Below are positions 11,581-23,127 of a stretch of 64,000 nucleotides of DNA, one piece after another. The translations under genes were made by a program, and so were the position numbers. Source of the DNA: Cymbidium sinense (Eukaryota > Streptophyta > Magnoliopsida > Asparagales > Orchidaceae); NCBI GenBank assembly GCA_021442155.1, contig CM038225.1, positions 80,488,925 through 80,552,924 on the forward strand. The letters run 5' to 3'. Numbering within the stretch: the first letter of the stretch is position 1; the number at the start of each line of letters is the position of its first letter. The notes beneath the pieces are model-generated. The model was not told the origin of the DNA and searched no databases. It saw only the letters and a program-made list of their open reading frames with translations.

Positions 11581-12733
11581 TTAAATTGAACCAATTCTCA
11601 CCAAATAAACTCCAAATAATTTGAAATTTGGCCCAACCCACTTTTGAATCATTTTAAATCTTCCCAAATCAAAATCAAGGACAAATGACCACTTTACCCC
11701 TAGGTCAAAGGATATCCTATGACCAAATTCACTTGGAATTTGGTCATATTCTTTCTCAAGGCCACTTGGCATCCCTCAAGTGGTCCACTTGGACACCAAG
11801 GAGGGTGGTGAACATGAACCAATGTGCTTAGGTCAGCCATGACCAACCCAAGGCCAAACTGACCCCTCCAATGGGAATTGAGCACTTGGATCACCCAATG
11901 CACTCACCTAGCACATGGGCACTCACTCTCCTCCACTCCTCTACCCAAAATGACTCACATGGGATGCTAAACAACCCAAATTGATCAACCAATCTCCTCC
12001 ATTGAGCTAAAATGGTAAAAACTCCTTCGATGATCCAAGGAGGGGAGATATACTCCCCTCATTCCCACTCAAATGCACTAAATTTGATTGGAGGAATCAA
12101 AACTAAGCATCCCTAAGCTTCCCAAAGCCATTTCCAAGCTCCTTGATTTGTCCTTCTCGGTTTTTCAAAGGGAGGGAGGTCAATCCAAGCTCACTCATCC
12201 AATTCTCCATCAAACCAAATTAACCTTGCAAGCACCATCAAGGGACTTCGTCAAGCTCAATTAAGTCATTTCCAAGTCACCAAGCCACAGGAAGGAGAAC
12301 TTTGATCAAGGTCGATCACCATTGAAGGGAAGCTTGGTCAACTGAACCATCCACCCCAAATCAAGGTTTGATGCCTTCAACAGGGCTTCATCTCTACTAG
12401 AAGAAGCTACCTCCTCCATTGGAAGCTGGGTGAAAGCCTCCAGCGAGGTATTGCTCAAAATCGATCTTAGGATAAAAAAATTTCTTGGTTCTTTATGAAG
12501 AAAACTGTAATCCCTTGTGATCTTGATAGTTAGATTCATTGTCCTCAAGGTGTGGGTGAGTTTGAACTCCATCCAGCTTGGCTTGAAATTGATAAATGAC
12601 AACATCCTTCTCGCCGGGAGGATAGATCATCTTTTCCATGATTGATGGGTATGATTAAATCATGATAGATCTCCTCTTTAATAAACCAGAAATTAATCAT
12701 GACCATTTGATCGATCTTAGATCTGAGAAAGAA

Positions 12734-12835
12734 GCGTTGACTCATGACGATGTGACAACTTAAATAACCTATCCCATCTTGCCATGTGAAAAGTACACCG
12801 CATCAGACCACATGGCCCGATGGGATTAAAGGGTT
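12734..12835 (+). promoter_or_regulatory. Conserved LTR block with TATA-like TTAAATAA
   Basis: The block, from GTTGACTCATGACGATGTGAC through ACTTAAATAACCTATCCCAT to TGCCATGTGAAAAG, is clearly conserved in A3 (about 48790-48880) and A2 (rc of about 41030-41130, TTTAAATAG). It lies where the LTR changes from C-rich to strongly AT-rich sequence. The TTTAAATA core could be the LTR's TATA box and the block the U3/R region. This is inference from position and conservation only. Confidence 0.3.
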
Positions 12836-15800
12836 AATTATGCTTAATTAATTCATTTTTAATGCTGAAACTTCCAAAATTCATAACTAATTATATAAAA
12901 TCCAAAAAAATACAAACTCAAGTTAATTTTAAAGATAATTCAGTGAGGAATAATATAAAATTAAAATCAATGGATTTTGAATACTGACTTTCACTCAATT
13001 TGGGTTTTATTGGAAATGTAATTAGGCTAATTTCTCCTTAATTACTTTAGCAATTAATTCCAAACTTCCTATTAGTGGGATGACCTTTGCCTCTCATGAT
13101 TTTTCTTAGAATTTATTGTTGATTTAATTAGGGGAATTACTTATTTCATCCTTAATCCCTCTCCAAATTAATTAAATGATTAATTAACTTATTAAATAAT
13201 GATAAATTTATTAATTAAGCTTGCTAATCATCAAATAAATAGGAGGAATGAGATTGATTCCTTTTCCAATATTTTCTCCTAAGTTCATTTCATTTGGGTA
13301 AGCACTTAATTAATTTGTAAATTGATTAATGACTTAATCACTTCATTAAATGGCTTAATTTACCAAACTCAAAATCAAACTATTCCAAAACTTAATCACT
13401 TAATCTTGGGTAGATTCTTAGGTGTTCAATAACTTAAGAGAACTTCAAAGGAAATCATAATCAAACTACATGTATAGGATGGTTATGAAAGTACTTAATT
13501 AAATCCTTTAGCTTATTTAATCAATAATTGTGAGCCAATTGTATTAAGCCCCTTTATTTCTTAGGCCCATTGATTTAAATTCCATGTGGTTGCATATCAT
13601 ATATTACTTACTTAATTATGTTAAAGGTGTAAGGTGTAATTAATGGATTTAACTCACACATTAACCTAAATAAAACATAAAATCAACCTAATTATTCTAA
13701 AAATTAAACTAAACCAATTCACACATGAGAGAAATGGGTTAGGACCAACAAACTCTTTTCACATTTTCTAAGTCAAATCAAATTCAAAAAAAAAAAAATT
13801 CTCCTTAAAGAATTTTGATTCATTTTAAATGATCTTATTTTATAGATTGTCATTAGGAATTAATTAGGGTGAATGAAGTTATATGCTTACATCCCTTTAT
13901 TTCTTTCCAAGCATGCTAAATATTGCTTTCCATATGAGATCATGCATTCATTTCTTTTGAAAAACCAATTAAATAAAATGTTTCCTTTTATGTCAAATTG
14001 CATTTTTTTGCTAAAGTTAAGAATATGAGTGGCTATTATCACTATTAAACTAAAAAAGTATTTTCAAAACCTATAAATCAAAGATTATGAATGGAGTGAT
14101 GCTACTTATGAATACTTATAAGCTTGCATGTACTTATAGCATAAGATGTGTTTTATGTTGCTTTCTTCTGTTCTCTTAACATAGATTTGAATAGGATTTG
14201 TAAAGTGTATAGTTCATTTGAAAAGAACACAACACTTGCTTAAATATATTCCTATGCATTTCTATGTTATGACTTAAGAAGGATCTTCACATTTACACAT
14301 GTAAATTATACAACCAAATCAAATAAACAAAAAAAAAAAAAATCTTTTGCATGATTTTTTATCCATTTATTTCTTTTAGTACATCTACATTTATTTAAGA
14401 AAAGAGGTATATTAGTGGACATCCAGGCTTTAAGTTTTATTTTACACCCACACTAGTGTAGAAAATAATGGTGCCATACTCACTTATGTCTTTTATACAT
14501 GTGGATGTGCATTATGTTAATGGATGAAAAATCCTTCTTTTCTACATAATAAAGACATGCATTCATAGAATATCAAAATTTTCAAATCATATCTCTTAGC
14601 ATTCATCATCAAGGTGTTTGAAGCACATGTATATATATTGCTTAGGATGGCATACATGGTGGAAAGAAATAAATGGTTGTGTGTTATGTGATAGTAATTC
14701 ATTCTTAATCTAAGATGCCTTTCTTATTGAATAGGGCTATTTAGAGTAAATCTAAACTTAGGGTCAATTAAAATACATAATAAAATATTCACTGAAGAAA
14801 AATCATTAATAAAGCTACCTTAGAAATTACTTAAGGTAGGGATGAAAAGAAGTTCTCTTTTCTTTTCTTCTCTTCATAACATTTAGTAACTAAGTGTAGG
14901 TTCATTCAAACCAAATCATATCATCAACTAAAATTTAAAAAATCAACTAAATCACTTAAAATGAAACCACAATCTAAATTGAATCCTTCACACTTAGATA
15001 ATTTCAACCTTAAAGCATAGCTAAGACATGCCACACAAGCCTTAAATGGCACACACATTAGGCTAAGTCACCATTTCTAGCTCTATGTTAGGGTGATGGA
15101 TGAACTGATGCTTGATTTTATTTTGTGATGTAATATTTATTTTATACTAGATGTTAGGGTGCATGTACGTAGTCTAGATGATAGGGAAATCTTAGCCTAA
15201 TCATATTTTCTATAGGGGGTTGTGCTTAAGGGGTGCTGTAATAAAAATATAAATGCTTTTACTGTGCGGCTGCTTATACTCCTAAGCATAACCCAAATTA
15301 GTACAGGTGGACTTGGTTACCCATGTGTGGGGTGCTAGGCCCAAATTATTCATATAACTGCTTATGTTGCATGGCATGTTTAACTAATATATGTTTTGAA
15401 AGTTTAGTTAGATTTATCATTCCCTTTTGATGTAAATTTTGCAATTAAGATTTGAAATGAATGTTATGGGGAAATTAGGATGAACATTGATTATAAGACC
15501 ATGTCTTATGTACCATGTGAAGCCTTGGAGCAAACTACATCCTAAGTCAAACCAAAAGAAAGAAAGAAATGAAGAAATGAAGAATGAAGACCCCCATAAC
15601 ATGATTTCCCTTTTTTTAATTATAATTATTCATTTGTAATCCATGTTGTATAAGGGTAGAGCTTGGCTACCACATTTCTTTTCGAGTTGTATGGCGGTAC
15701 CCGACCGCACCAACTTTTAATCCTTTTGAACTAATTTTATAAATTGATTGATGTTTTGTTTATGATTACGCAATTAGGATGGTATGATTTTCTAGTTTCT

Positions 15801-17139
15801 TAATTGCTTGATGGTTGTTGAATGGCCTAGATGCGATTAGACTCTTAGGGAAAAATAAATTTTCTATCCAATTAATCAACTCAAAATTAAATTAAATAAC
15901 TCATATCCTCACCTAAAGCCTAGGAATTAATCAAGATAATAAAAAATTTAGCAACCCCTTAGCTGGATGTTCTATATCTTACATCATGCATAAATCATAT
16001 TGCTTCACTCTTGCTAATGGAGGGCTTCCACCTTTGCCAGAGAAAATGGCTTGACTTTTGAGAGCCATGGTAGAAACACACCTCCTTCTTTCTGATTTTG
16101 GCCCATAATCAATTTCTCATGAATTAGGCATTTGAAATCCCATAGCCCGTGTCAAATAAAAATTTCCAAAAATTAAAATAAAACTTAACAAAATTTGCAT
16201 TAGCTATAAGTCATTATTCATGCCCTTCATGATCTAGTCTCTTAGGGAGTGTGTTTAAGGACTTAGTCTCTTTTCTAAATAAACAACATCTTAGCCATCT
16301 TGCAAAGCATAAGACTTACCTACATGTTTTTAAAATCATAGGAGGAGTTAGTTGGTAGCCACCCCCATGCGATTGTAAGTCCAACAGTCAAGTGGTTTAT
16401 TCTCTCTTGTGGAGGAAAACCATATACGCATTTTCATCTTAGATTTAGGTCATGCTTTAGCCCTCAAAGCTCCCTAGATTTAGGATCTGAGATTGCTATT
16501 TCCCTTTGTAGGCTACAAGCATAAATCCTCACCTCTTAGGCATTTTTACGATCTTGTGTTGTTGAATTATAAGCCCTAGATTTCTAATAAAAATTTAACT
16601 CAAACATATAATTCTTCTAAAATTTTAAAATATATAAAGCCCAACCATAAGATAGTTTGGGATGCTTGCTAGGTTTCCTAGCATCATGAGCATCCCCTAC
16701 TCATCTCCCTTTGGTTTCGATAATAACTCCCTCCTTTTGATCAATCCCACTTAATTTTTCAAAAATAACCAATTTGTTGATAGTATTATCTTTAAAATCT
16801 TTGGCGACAATGATCATTTACCTTAACTGAGAGTATTCTTCAAGAATCTCATTCTTTAGGATATAATTAACAATGGGGGCTTGCCTCCATAGGGAACTTA
16901 ATGAACTCGATTTAAAATAAATCTTGCTTTACTTTTTCATGTAAAGTAGGGGAAAGATCTCTGGTACATTCAAAGACTCATTGTCTTTAGGAGTCCTTAT
17001 TAGGTGATTAGATCCATTGTAGGATGATGACTTCTATCTCTTGAGATAGTACATCATTCTCAATGTTGCACCCGATCACCCTAATAAGTACATCTGTGAA
17101 TCTACATGGTGTCCCAACTACAAATTTCAGCACTCTAAA

Positions 17140-18330
17140 TGTTGAAAATAAAAAATTCACCACAGGAAGAAATGAAGTCAATTTGTTAGCTTCTCAACCC
17201 ATCCTTCAAGATGTGCCTAACATATTTGAGCTCGTGACACAACTCAATTAGAAACAATTATAAATGAAAAGATCAAAGCTATCATTGCCACTAACCATGC
17301 AGAAAAATTGGTAAGCAAAGGTAATCCATACCTAATAGAGTATGATCAAGTGACATACCTTAAGGGTTATTCAGTGCTTAAATTCAATACATTCAATGGC
17401 ACTTGAACCACGCATAATTTAAAGTAACATGTGGTAATAAAGGAGGCAATGATGCTTGCTACTCATTTTCATTAGTAGTTTAACCTTAACTACTTTTGAA
17501 GTAACGAATTGCCTAATGACTTGACTGGCTGAATTATAGATGATGTTCATCAAGATATTCGTCAGTGTAACTGAAAAGATTACAATTGCTGACCTCGCCT
17601 TAGAACAAAGGAGAAAAGATGATTCAATGACTAAATATATTTCACATTGGCAAAATATGAGCATGAAATGTGAACAATAGTTAGAGGAGGAACATGCAAT
17701 CCAATTATGGGTAACATCGATAATAAGATGACACCATATTAATGTATGACCTCTATCTCAACATTTCAAGAGTTGTTGGATCGAGTGGAAAAGTTTGAAA
17801 AGCTGAATCGCTCAAAACTTGAGGGTCACTCAAAAAGTTAAAGAAGAATAAATTCTCAGTCTGAAGGAGGAATGAGTCTCATATAACCTCCTACAGCTCA
17901 AGTTGTGGACAGTGAGCAACTTATAATATTGATAAAGGAAAATAGCCCACTTATGTAGATGAAGGGAATAAGTAATCAATTAACCCCCAATCAAAGTAAT
18001 CAATGAGAGATGATGAGTGAGTACACTCATCTCTAAAAGATAAGATGAATAAGGAATACTCTTTTAAGAGGAAAAGTTATTTATTTTTGCCAAGCAAAAG
18101 GATTAGAATTGCCATAATCTAAAAGACCCAAGAGTCTGGTCAAATTAATAATCTAAAATATTGTCCATATCATCGGGTGATTTGCCACTCGATTGAAGAT
18201 TGCTATGTCTTTAAGATTGGCTAGAGAAAAAAATATAGAAAGAGTGAATTCACACTATCTGATAGTGTCCTCATTCATCCTAAAAGAGAATCTTCCAGAG
18301 TGGTTACATCCACTTCAGTATCATTGATGA
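17140..18330 (+). pseudogene. gag remnant, element 2
   Basis: Decayed capsid gene. Through several frames one reads KGYSVLKFNTFNGT near 17360-17400, then YFTLAKYEHEM near 17640 and STFQELLDRVEKFEKLNRSK near 17760-17818. It ends with the PYHR-type C-terminal motif, CPYHRVICHSIEDCYVFK, near 18160-18215. This order matches the gag of plant Tat-type elements. Many stops make it inactive. The first coding bases appear cut off by the end of the family A LTR. Confidence 0.65.
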
Positions 18331-19310
18331 AAGAGGAAGCAAAAGGAATAGTAATACAAGAAGAGCAATAGGAGATAGTAGTTTCTAAGAAGACTGTAAA
18401 AATGTTGAAGCAGCTAAAAGATGTCCCTAGTGTTAAGTGGAAATCACCACTTGAACCTATATTGGACTTAAAAGAAATGCCTAAACCAAGCATATTAGCT
18501 TCTCAGTGCTATTTTGATAAGCTTACTTCATCATAGCACAATGAGCAGTCAGCTAAACGTAGACCTCATAAATCAAAGAAGTCAGCTAAGAAAAAAAAGA
18601 TTAAAAAGAGAACTATAACTCAAAAGATTATCAATAATCTAGAAGAGTATCATCAATTGATGAGAGACTATCGCTTCGATTACATGTAGACTTGATCATT
18701 GATTCAAACGAAGAAGGAAATAGTAATGAAGACTTGCTTCCTAGAGAAATATGTCAAGTTATTTCTGTGGTGTCGAACAACCCCCAATATGATCCATGTT
18801 GGGATAATTGGAATCAATAAACTTTGAAAAATACAATATGTAAAAATGAATTCTAGAAGTTTATCCCACAAAGTAGGAGAAATCTTAAGCCCATAACATC
18901 AAAGTCATGCTTGATGGTGTGACAAATAGAAGACAGTTCAAAAGAAGACTTATATTTTCCTGACGAGGATGAGTTTAAGCCTTCAAAGACATCCCAAATG
19001 GGCCACTTGAAGCTTGGTAGTGACTCTGTAGCATCCGCACAGTCCTCTGAGGTAGATGGTGACTCCAAAGGAGCTACCTCATTTGAAGAGTTTGAGCCAA
19101 ATAAAGTAGTCCAAGTGCAACTAAGGAGTGGTAAGATACAACCGCCTCCATTAAGGAAAGGGTCATCCAATAAGCACAAAATCATAAATGAAGATAAAAA
19201 TATTGAAGTTAATGAAGATATCATCCTTAAAGACCCTAAGAAGAAAGCAAATTCAAGTGGAAGAATCGATTATAATATCCTATCACATCAAGAAGATCCA
19301 CGCTGAGTGT
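18331..19310 (+). other. gag C-terminal region and spacer, element 2
   Basis: Lysine- and glutamate-rich decayed coding sequence between gag and protease. An open frame at 18998-19306 encodes a charged, Ser/Lys-rich segment that includes RSGKIQPPP and ends with SGRIDYNILSHQ. The last part is the usual lead-in to the protease region of these elements. No independent gene is supported, and the minus-strand frames at 18275-18493 and 18853-19224 are shadows. Confidence 0.45.
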
Positions 19311-19931
19311 GCAGGCTCTCTTGATGTCAAGGACCTTCAAGAAATGCTGATTCATGCTCTTAAAGATCTAGAAAGATATAAAGCTTATTTTACTGAACGA
19401 CACATGACTGAAGTTTTGCAAGCTCAAGATCTCCCGATGATCACTTTCTCTGAAGAAGCTCTTGTGCTCGGGACAACGAAATACAATTGCATATTATATG
19501 TAGCTGCAGAAAGCGATGGAATTATGATCAATTGAATTCTGATTGACCCAGGTTCATCAGTAAATCTTATGAGTCTGCAAGCACTTAGAGGGTTGTCCCT
19601 AAACATTCAACACCTTGGATGTGATAAATAGATGGTCCATGGCTTCAATGAAATGGGCTAGAGGACACTCGGATCATTCATTCTACCACTTATGTTTGGA
19701 GAACTCTATACCCAAGCTAAATTTCATGTGATAGATGCTGACACCTCATTCAAAGCTCTATTAGGCCACCCTTGGCTCTGTGAATATGGTATGGTTCCAT
19801 CTACTCTACATCAATGTATGAAGTATATAAGAAACAAAGAAGAACACAAGATTCTTAGCACTTTTCAGCCATTTATAGTTCATGAGGTGAAAATTTATGA
19901 GGATGCAGTATTTTCTTTCAAAAGAAAGTAA
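19311..19931 (+). pseudogene. Aspartic protease remnant, element 2
   Basis: Two overlapping open pieces (19188-19535 and 19692-19931) cover the region. The pre-protease segment DLPMITFSEEALVLGTTKYN (about 19428-19487) is followed by a TGA, then ILIDPGSSVNLMSLQALRGL (about 19538-19597) with the active-site D-P-G-S. Next come TSFKALLGHPWL (about 19747-19782) and VPSTLHQCMKY (about 19796-19828). It is better preserved than the protease of element 1 but still broken by stops at 19533 and about 19630. Confidence 0.8.
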
Positions 19932-20782
19932 GCCTCAAATCTGACTCAACTTCAAAAACTATAAAGCAACCCAAAGAAGAGAAAGAGCAAAAAGGAGGAA
20001 AGAAGGCTGTATTAAATTTCTCTAAAACTTATGACATATCACCAAAGCTAAAAGGTATGTTCCTCATTTGGGTAGTGATATAGAAGGAGAAGAAGATATT
20101 CTAGTTGAACTCAAGGAGAAATGTGAGCCTTCAATAAAAGCAAATGAGATAAATTACTTTGATTCTGATTATGATTTTGAGTCCATCTATATAAGTGGAT
20201 TTTAATGTGTCTCTTCTAGAAGGGATGCTAACCTATTAATATTGAATGATTCATTCATAGTTACACTGGTTCCTCCTTGATATTTCAAAGGAGTCACATC
20301 ACATGATGTTCACAACATTGAGGAACTAAAAATCTTTTATATACCTCCACTACCTGAGAGAAACAGATTTGGAACTTCATTTTAGATCAGGAATGTCTAT
20401 GATTACCAATGGATTATTCGAGTTTGAAGAGATGGTACCCACCAGAATGACGAGATACTATCCTCCAAAAATCTGAAGGATGATGCACAAACTTGGAATT
20501 GATGTTGGAACTGATAGATGGAGAGCTCTCTTCTTTGATAACTTATGGAGTTCAAAGAGTCCACAGACCTCTTGAAGAAGCGATAATTATACCACTGAGG
20601 GTCTTAGATACATCCAACAAAAGCATCATCGAAGGAACACTTGCTATACAGTAATCGAAAGTGAGATTAAAATTGAAATTGAAAATGATGATGAATTTTA
20701 TGAAGTCGTTCTCACAATTGATGGGGAAGTAGAAGCCAAACCGGCACCTGAAGAACTTGAAGATGGTGGGCAGACGTCTACC
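19932..20782 (+). other. Protease to RT spacer, element 2
   Basis: Decayed coding spacer. Several short open pieces end in a Glu-rich run (IEIENDDEFYEVV near 20667-20707 and PAPEELEDGG near 20742-20770) that leads into the RT N-terminal frame at 20783. No catalytic motif is seen. Confidence 0.4.
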
Positions 20783-21228
20783 ATGGACGAGTTGAAAGAA
20801 ATTATTTTGGGCACTGAAGAAGAACCCCGTCCAACCTTTGTTAGTGCCCTTTTGCCTAACGATAAGGTTGAAGGAATAAAAGCATTGCTTCCTGAATTCA
20901 GGGACTATTTTTCTTGGACATATTCTGAGATGCTTGGCTTATCCCCTGTTGTGGTAGTTCACAAGCTAGCTATCAATTTTGATTCAATACCAGTCAAACA
21001 AGCTCTTAGAAGAATGAAGATGGATGTTGAAGAACAAGTGATTGCAAAAATAAAAAAGCTAATTGAAGCATGTTTCATTCACGAGGAGAAGTATGTAGAT
21101 TGGATAGCCAATATCATTCTTAAAGAAGAAGAATGGTTAGATTTGAGTCTGCATCGACTTTTGAGATCTAAACAAGGCATGCCTAAAAGATGATTTCCCA
21201 CTCCCTGTGTCAGAATTGCTAGTGGATA
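20783..21228 (+). pseudogene. Reverse transcriptase, N-terminal part only, element 2
   Basis: An open frame of 136 codons (20783-21193) matches the start of Tat-type RT: PRPTFVSALLPNDK, LLPEFRDYFSWTYSEMLGLS, VVVHKLAINF, PVKQALRRMK and IKKLIEACFIHEEKYVDWIA. After a frame change it reaches DDFPTPCV-like sequence, corresponding to the DDFPLPV motif. The sequence then jumps straight into integrase C-terminal coding sequence. The palm with YVDD, the thumb and everything downstream are missing. The clean junction near 21225-21232 marks an internal deletion of several kilobases. Confidence 0.8.
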
Positions 21229-21770
21229 ATACCTCCAAGCTACTCAAAAAGATCCTCACGAAGAATAAAAGAGAGTGGCACATCAAATGCTCCATGCGTT
21301 ATGGGCATATAGAACTACTTACAAGACGCAAACTAAAGCCACTCTTTATGCTCTAAATTTTGGAGTTGAAGCAATTTTTCCACTAGAAGTCGAACTACCA
21401 TCACTTCGAGTAGCCATCCAGTATAATCTCACTCAAGAGGAGAACAAACATTTACACATGGAAGAGCATGACACGCTCGAAGAAATTAGACTTCAAGCCC
21501 AACAAAGCTTAGAAATCTATCGAGCAAGAATGTCTAAAGCCTTCGATGGAATAGTGCATCCTCAAACTTTTCAAAGAGGAGAGTTGGTATTAGTACTGAG
21601 AAGATCGATAATCCCTCACAGAAGAATCGGTGGTAAATTTGAAGCTAATTAGGAGGGCCCTTACATCATAAAGAAGGTATACAAAGGAAGAGCCTACCAG
21701 CTTGTTGATTCAATGACCTGCCACCCATCAATGGTCATTATCTCAAGAAGTATCATGCCTGAGTACATGA
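21229..21770 (+). pseudogene. Integrase, C-terminal part only, element 2
   Basis: Joined directly to the RT fragment. NTSKLLKKILTKNKREW (about 21229-21279) is the integrase stretch just after the core. The open frame 21275-21652 continues with LHALWAYRTTYKTQTKAT, FGVEAIFPLEVELPSLRV, RTFQ/QTFQRGELVLVLRR and GGKFEAN. After a stop come EGPYIIKKVYKGRAYQLVDS and the closing INGHYLKKYYA-like stretch near 21735-21760. The core with the DDE triad is absent. The 125-codon open frame is well preserved, so the deletion derivative may be fairly young. Confidence 0.8.
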
Positions 21771-21807
21771 TTGCATGATTAGATAAACATTATATTCATG
21801 GCTTTTC

Positions 21808-21908
<101 letters not shown>

Positions 21909-22471
21909 CACTAAAAAAATTCTCTTATATTGTTAGAACGCATTTTCGAGTTATGATGAAATTCTCCCTGCAAGATAGGGGGCATTTTTATATAGTTATT
22001 TATGTTGATATCGTGCCTTCTATCGATATCCAAGATGAAAGTATACATACGTGGTGATTGACAATAAGTCTCATATACTCTTATAATTGATATAAAAAAG
22101 ATATAAGTACCTCTTCATCTTAGCTTGAAAATCCCCCATCACACAGGGGGCATTTTAAATTTTATATTAGAAAAGCACTTATATTTATTTTGGGTCGACA
22201 TCATGACTCATGCTGAAATTCCCAAATAACATTTACAATTATATTTGTTTAGGTCGCAGGTGGCTATGCGAATAATAGGAAAGATCACGTTCACTCAGAG
22301 CATGTAGATGATAACTTTGAAGGCTAGAGCTATCTATCCTTCAAAGCTGATCCAACTTAATGAATTTAAGCGATCCAGATCTAGAGAATTCTTCCAATTG
22401 ATCGACAAATCAAGAGAGGATCTGAGGAGAGTTCTAAGTAACCACAAAGCGTAAACCTATATAACTTCTTC

Positions 22472-22915
22472 AACAAGTCCAACAAAGCAGCAAGCACAGG
22501 GCCGAAGAAGCTATCTTGAAGTTTGTAACAAGCTCATAGTTGAACTAAGAGAATTTGTAGTCAACCATTCCATTAAAACACCAAGTGTTGGATTAACGAC
22601 TTCTTACCATAGACCTAATGCTCATCTCGAAGACTAGGTCACCACTTGTATCCTTCAATAAATCCACCAAAAGAAAGAAGCAAAGGACCGAAGGTGTGCA
22701 CACTCTCCTGATAAGTCAATTCTGACAAATTCGATTAATCCTTCAACAAGTCCACCAAAGCGATAAGCAAAGGATCGAAGGTATGCACATCTTCCTGATA
22801 AGTCAAGTTAGATAAATCGGTCAATCCTTCATTAAGAATGTCAAGCTCGAAGCTACGACAAAAGGAACCTAAATCACAAAATAAATAAAATTCTTCCTTC
22901 ACCAAGCCTACTACA
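22472..22915 (+). repeat. About 87 bp tandem repeat, element 2 3' region
   Basis: Units beginning TCCTTCAA(C/T)AAGTCCACCAA occur near 22651, 22739 and 22825 (partial), spaced 86-88 bases, each containing AAGCAAAGGA(C/T)CGAAGGT and CCTGATAAGTCAA. Weaker relatives lie near 22472 and 22895. They sit between integrase and LTR, the typical place for hypervariable tandem repeats in Tat-type elements. Confidence 0.7.
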
Positions 22916-23111
22916 TGAAGCTAAGGCAAAAGGAGGATTAAAGACATAAACCACTAAGATGAAACCTTTTTCAAGCCTATCAAAGTGTTAAGCATATGGC
23001 CGAGGTATCTCTCTTCCTACCTGATGAGTCGATAAAGACAAGTCAGATCAAATCTTGTATGATCAACTAGTTTGCAAACACATGGTTCGCTTCATACGCT
23101 CATCATATTTG

Positions 23112-23127
23112 ATGGAGGGCATTTGTT
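23112..23127 (+). promoter_or_regulatory. PPT-like site before LTR B
   Basis: TTGATGGAGGGCATT lies directly before TGTTGACCTACATG. Two similar GGGGGCATTT stretches occur upstream at about 21977-21988 and 22147-22156. The last one is the likely plus-strand primer because it abuts the LTR start. Confidence 0.45.

Larger units (their letters stand above)
1..17132 (+). mobile_element. Ty3/gypsy (Tat-like) element 1: internal region and 3' LTR
   Basis: Decayed LTR retrotransposon in the order gag, protease, reverse transcriptase, RNase H, second RNase H, integrase, tandem-repeat 3' region, PPT-like site, 3' LTR. That order, and the extra RNase H between the first one and the integrase, are typical of the Tat lineage of plant Ty3/gypsy elements. 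Every coding part carries stops and frameshifts, so no polyprotein can be made. The 5' LTR and primer binding site lie outside the window or are lost. The 3' LTR (9746 to about 17132) is very long. Its right edge is set only by comparison with the other family A copies and is uncertain by some bases. The element probably sits inside the 5' part of element 2, whose gag-like sequence starts right after it. Confidence 0.75.
9746..17132 (+). mobile_element. Family A giant LTR, copy A1 (3' LTR of element 1)
   Basis: Starts TGTTGACCTCACTTTTGGAG. It aligns by eye along its length with three other copies (37522-45276 minus, 46133-53210 plus, 62558 onward plus). Subregions: a C-rich, G-poor 9950-11700 part full of CAAATC and TTGACC words; a mixed 11700-12730 part; a conserved block near 12734-12830 with AACTTAAATAACCTATC; a long AT-rich part to about 15650; a conserved block TATGGCGGTACCCGACCG near 15690; and a 3' part ending with ACATGGTGTCCCAAC near 17100-17118. 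Frames such as 10401-10724 and 12306-12605 minus are low-complexity or unconserved. No gene is seen in about 7.4 kb. Confidence 0.7.

Noticed and set aside
12306..12745. Two minus-strand frames in LTR A1
   Set aside because: The corresponding parts of A2 and A3 have different frames and stops, and no domain is recognisable.
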